A stretch of DNA of 30,576 nucleotides from Basidiobolus meristosporus CBS 931.73 (taxonomy: Eukaryota > Basidiobolomycota > Basidiobolomycetes > Basidiobolales > Basidiobolaceae). Positions 29,746 to 30,576 of this stretch are shown one piece after another. The position numbers and the translations under genes are program-made. A model generated the notes under the pieces. It worked only from the letters and a program-made list of their open reading frames with translations, was not told the DNA's origin and made no database searches. Within the stretch, counting starts at the first letter, position 1. Each line of letters starts with the position of its first letter. The stretch covers positions 1 to 30,576 of the forward strand of contig MCFE01000849.1 of the NCBI GenBank assembly GCA_002104905.1, read 5' to 3'.

Positions 29746-29828
29746 CTTAGGGGAGGGAAAGTCACCAAGGTAGGTGAAATCTTTATTTGATTTCAGACAA
29801 GTCTAACTACAAATAAAGAAGCCAGCTG
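29746..29828 (-). repeat. Telomere-linked terminus, copy 3
   Basis: CTTAGGGGAGGGAAAGTCACC is followed by AAGGTAGGTGAAATC and TTTATTTGATTTCAGACAAG. On the minus strand it shows AATAAAG, the hairpin TCACC-TACCTT-GGTGA and a CCCCTAAGCC end. A further hairpin GGGAAT-AGAAG-ATTCCC follows at 29828-29844. Confidence 0.75.
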
Positions 29829-29875
29829 GGAATAGAAGATTCCCAAAGTAAACACTAAGTTGAATATGAATAAAT

Positions 29876-30346
29876 CTAAGCTAAAGTTAAGGCAGTATCC
29901 CAGAGTACACTGGAGTTCAGGTTCATGGGGGAGTGAAGTAGATAAGCTTGAGAGATATAATAATCTTTAAGGAAGTGGATAACAGCAGGTGAAGGGGAGT
30001 TTTTGATAAGTGAAGTGAATCTTGAGAGCAAAGATTCCTCTAATGAGAAGGTCTTGTAAACTGGAGAATCAGGAAACTCTTGAAAGGCATGGTCAGTAGG
30101 TTCCCAGTAAAACTGGTCAGAGACATTTTGAGAGAATTGTTTAGCAATACTTTTGTCAAGTACTACCTCCAGAGTGTGATGGTTGATAAATCTCATGTTA
30201 ACAATCTTGGACAAATTGTAACCTTGTTGCTTGAGATACATCCTATGCTCAGATATAGGAATAAACTCCACATTGGCAAAGTAGCAGACAGCCCAGTCAG
30301 TAGCAGGAGGTAAATCAGAAGTGGCAGGAAACTTTCTTTTAGTCTT
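29876..30346 (-). CDS. C-terminal part of an ORF1/gag-like retroelement protein, 5'-truncated
   Basis: The frame is open from the element junction at 30346 (no start codon) to a TAA at 29876, about 156 residues. The central part (NVEFIPISEHRMYLKQQGYN, then LSKIVNMRFINHHTLEVVLD) has the pattern Pro-Ile..Arg..Leu..Gly-x-x-x-Ser-x-Ile..Phe-Ile..Glu that I associate with ORF1/gag-like domains of fungal non-LTR-type elements. The rest is a polar helical tail rich in Ser, Phe and Leu. No reverse transcriptase or helicase motif remains in the window. The family assignment rests on memory of the pattern and is moderate at best. The 131-aa version from GTG 30271 is a subset. The plus-strand ORF at 30080-30313 is a shadow. 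Confidence 0.45.
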   Translation of the reverse strand, partial: KTKRKFPATSDLPPATDWAVCYFANVEFIPISEHRMYLKQQGYNLSKIVNMRFINHHTLEVVLDKSIAKQFSQNVSDQFYWEPTDHAFQEFPDSPVYKTFSLEESLLSRFTSLIKNSPSPAVIHFLKDYYISQAYLLHSPMNLNSSVLWDTALTLA

Positions 30347-30386
30347 GGGTTAGGGGGGAGACAGTCACCAACAGGTGAAATCTTTG
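30346..30386 (-). repeat. Telomere-linked terminus, copy 4, cut and capped by the telomere
   Basis: TTGGGTTAGGGGGGAGACAG is followed by TCACCAACAGGTGAAATCTTTG and then directly by TTAGGG repeats. Only the last ~40 bp of the element remain: hairpin TCACC-TGTT-GGTGA and the CCCCCCTAACCC end; the AATAAA is lost. Confidence 0.75.
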
Positions 30387-30576
30387 TTAGGGTTAGGGTT
30401 AGGGTTAGGGTTAGGGTTAGGGTTAGGGGTTAGGGTTAGGGTTAGGGTTAGGGTTAGGGTTAGGGTTAGGGTTAGGGTTAGGGTTAGGGTTAGGGTTAGG
30501 GTTAGGGTTAGGGTTAGGGTTAGGGTTAGGGTTAGGGTTAGGGTTAGGGTTAGGGTTAGGGTTAGGGTTAGGGTTA
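30387..30576 (+). repeat. Telomere, (TTAGGG)n, about 31 repeats
   Basis: Uninterrupted TTAGGG units to the end of the window with a single TTAGGGG variant near 30424. Orientation shows this is the right chromosome end. Confidence 0.98.

Larger units (their letters stand above)
29746..30346 (-). mobile_element. 5'-truncated telomere-attached element, ~600 bp
   Basis: On the minus strand it runs from an open reading frame at 30346 through a stop at 29876 and a 130-bp 3' UTR with AATAAA to the terminus at 29746. The next unit starts directly at 30346 with GGGTTAGGGGGG. Sense of the reading frame, poly(A) signal and terminus all agree that the 3' end faces the centromere. Confidence 0.6.

Overview
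The window is a fungal-type chromosome end. It finishes at its right edge in about 190 bp of (TTAGGG)n, G-strand running 3' outward, so base 30576 is at or next to the terminus. Protein genes have introns of about 60-70 bp with GT..AG ends and CTAAT-like branch sites. TATA boxes, AATAAA signals and an Rnl-type tRNA-Leu(CAG) also fit a eukaryote. A CACTA/Tnp2-like transposase, a class-3 secreted lipase and small secreted proteins point to a filamentous or early-diverging fungus. I cannot name the lineage.

Layout. Bases 1-8000 are a subtelomeric host segment built of duplicated blocks around two small secreted-protein genes (165 aa at 2365-2862 and 181 aa at 3245-3790, both minus). Broken copies of the first lie at 1-212 and 7034-7405, and copies of the second gene's promoter at 521-550 and 7418-7870. 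The segment also holds a third decayed secreted ORF (1124-1381), the tRNA and a TATA-driven exon at 5109. Bases 8000-23000 are a transposon island. Its core is an 8.2-kb element (9620-17835) with 1.36-kb terminal inverted repeats, a Tnp2-like transposase read leftward with four in-frame stops, and an accessory gene read rightward with two. A deletion derivative at 20176-21724 is split by a 661-bp solo LTR with a perfect 5-bp target duplication, and three more LTR fragments follow. Bases 24168-29640 hold a class-3 lipase family: one complete three-exon gene (28361-29604), a pseudogene with the same intron positions (24168-25038) and an exon-1 fragment (25590-25735).

The most interesting signal is a roughly 75-bp terminus found four times (12083-12158, 18531-18610, 29746-29828, 30346-30386). 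Each copy abuts a TTAGGG-like stub on its centromeric side and carries a conserved TCACC/GGTGA hairpin, and the first three carry AATAAA. The last copy is cut after about 40 bp and capped by the telomere. Between the last two copies lies a 600-bp unit whose minus-strand reading frame is open right up to the junction (29876-30346) and looks like an ORF1/gag-type retroelement protein. This is the layout expected of head-to-tail, 5'-truncated elements joined to a chromosome end by their 3' ends, although the hairpin plus terminal CTAA also recalls a Helitron 3' end.
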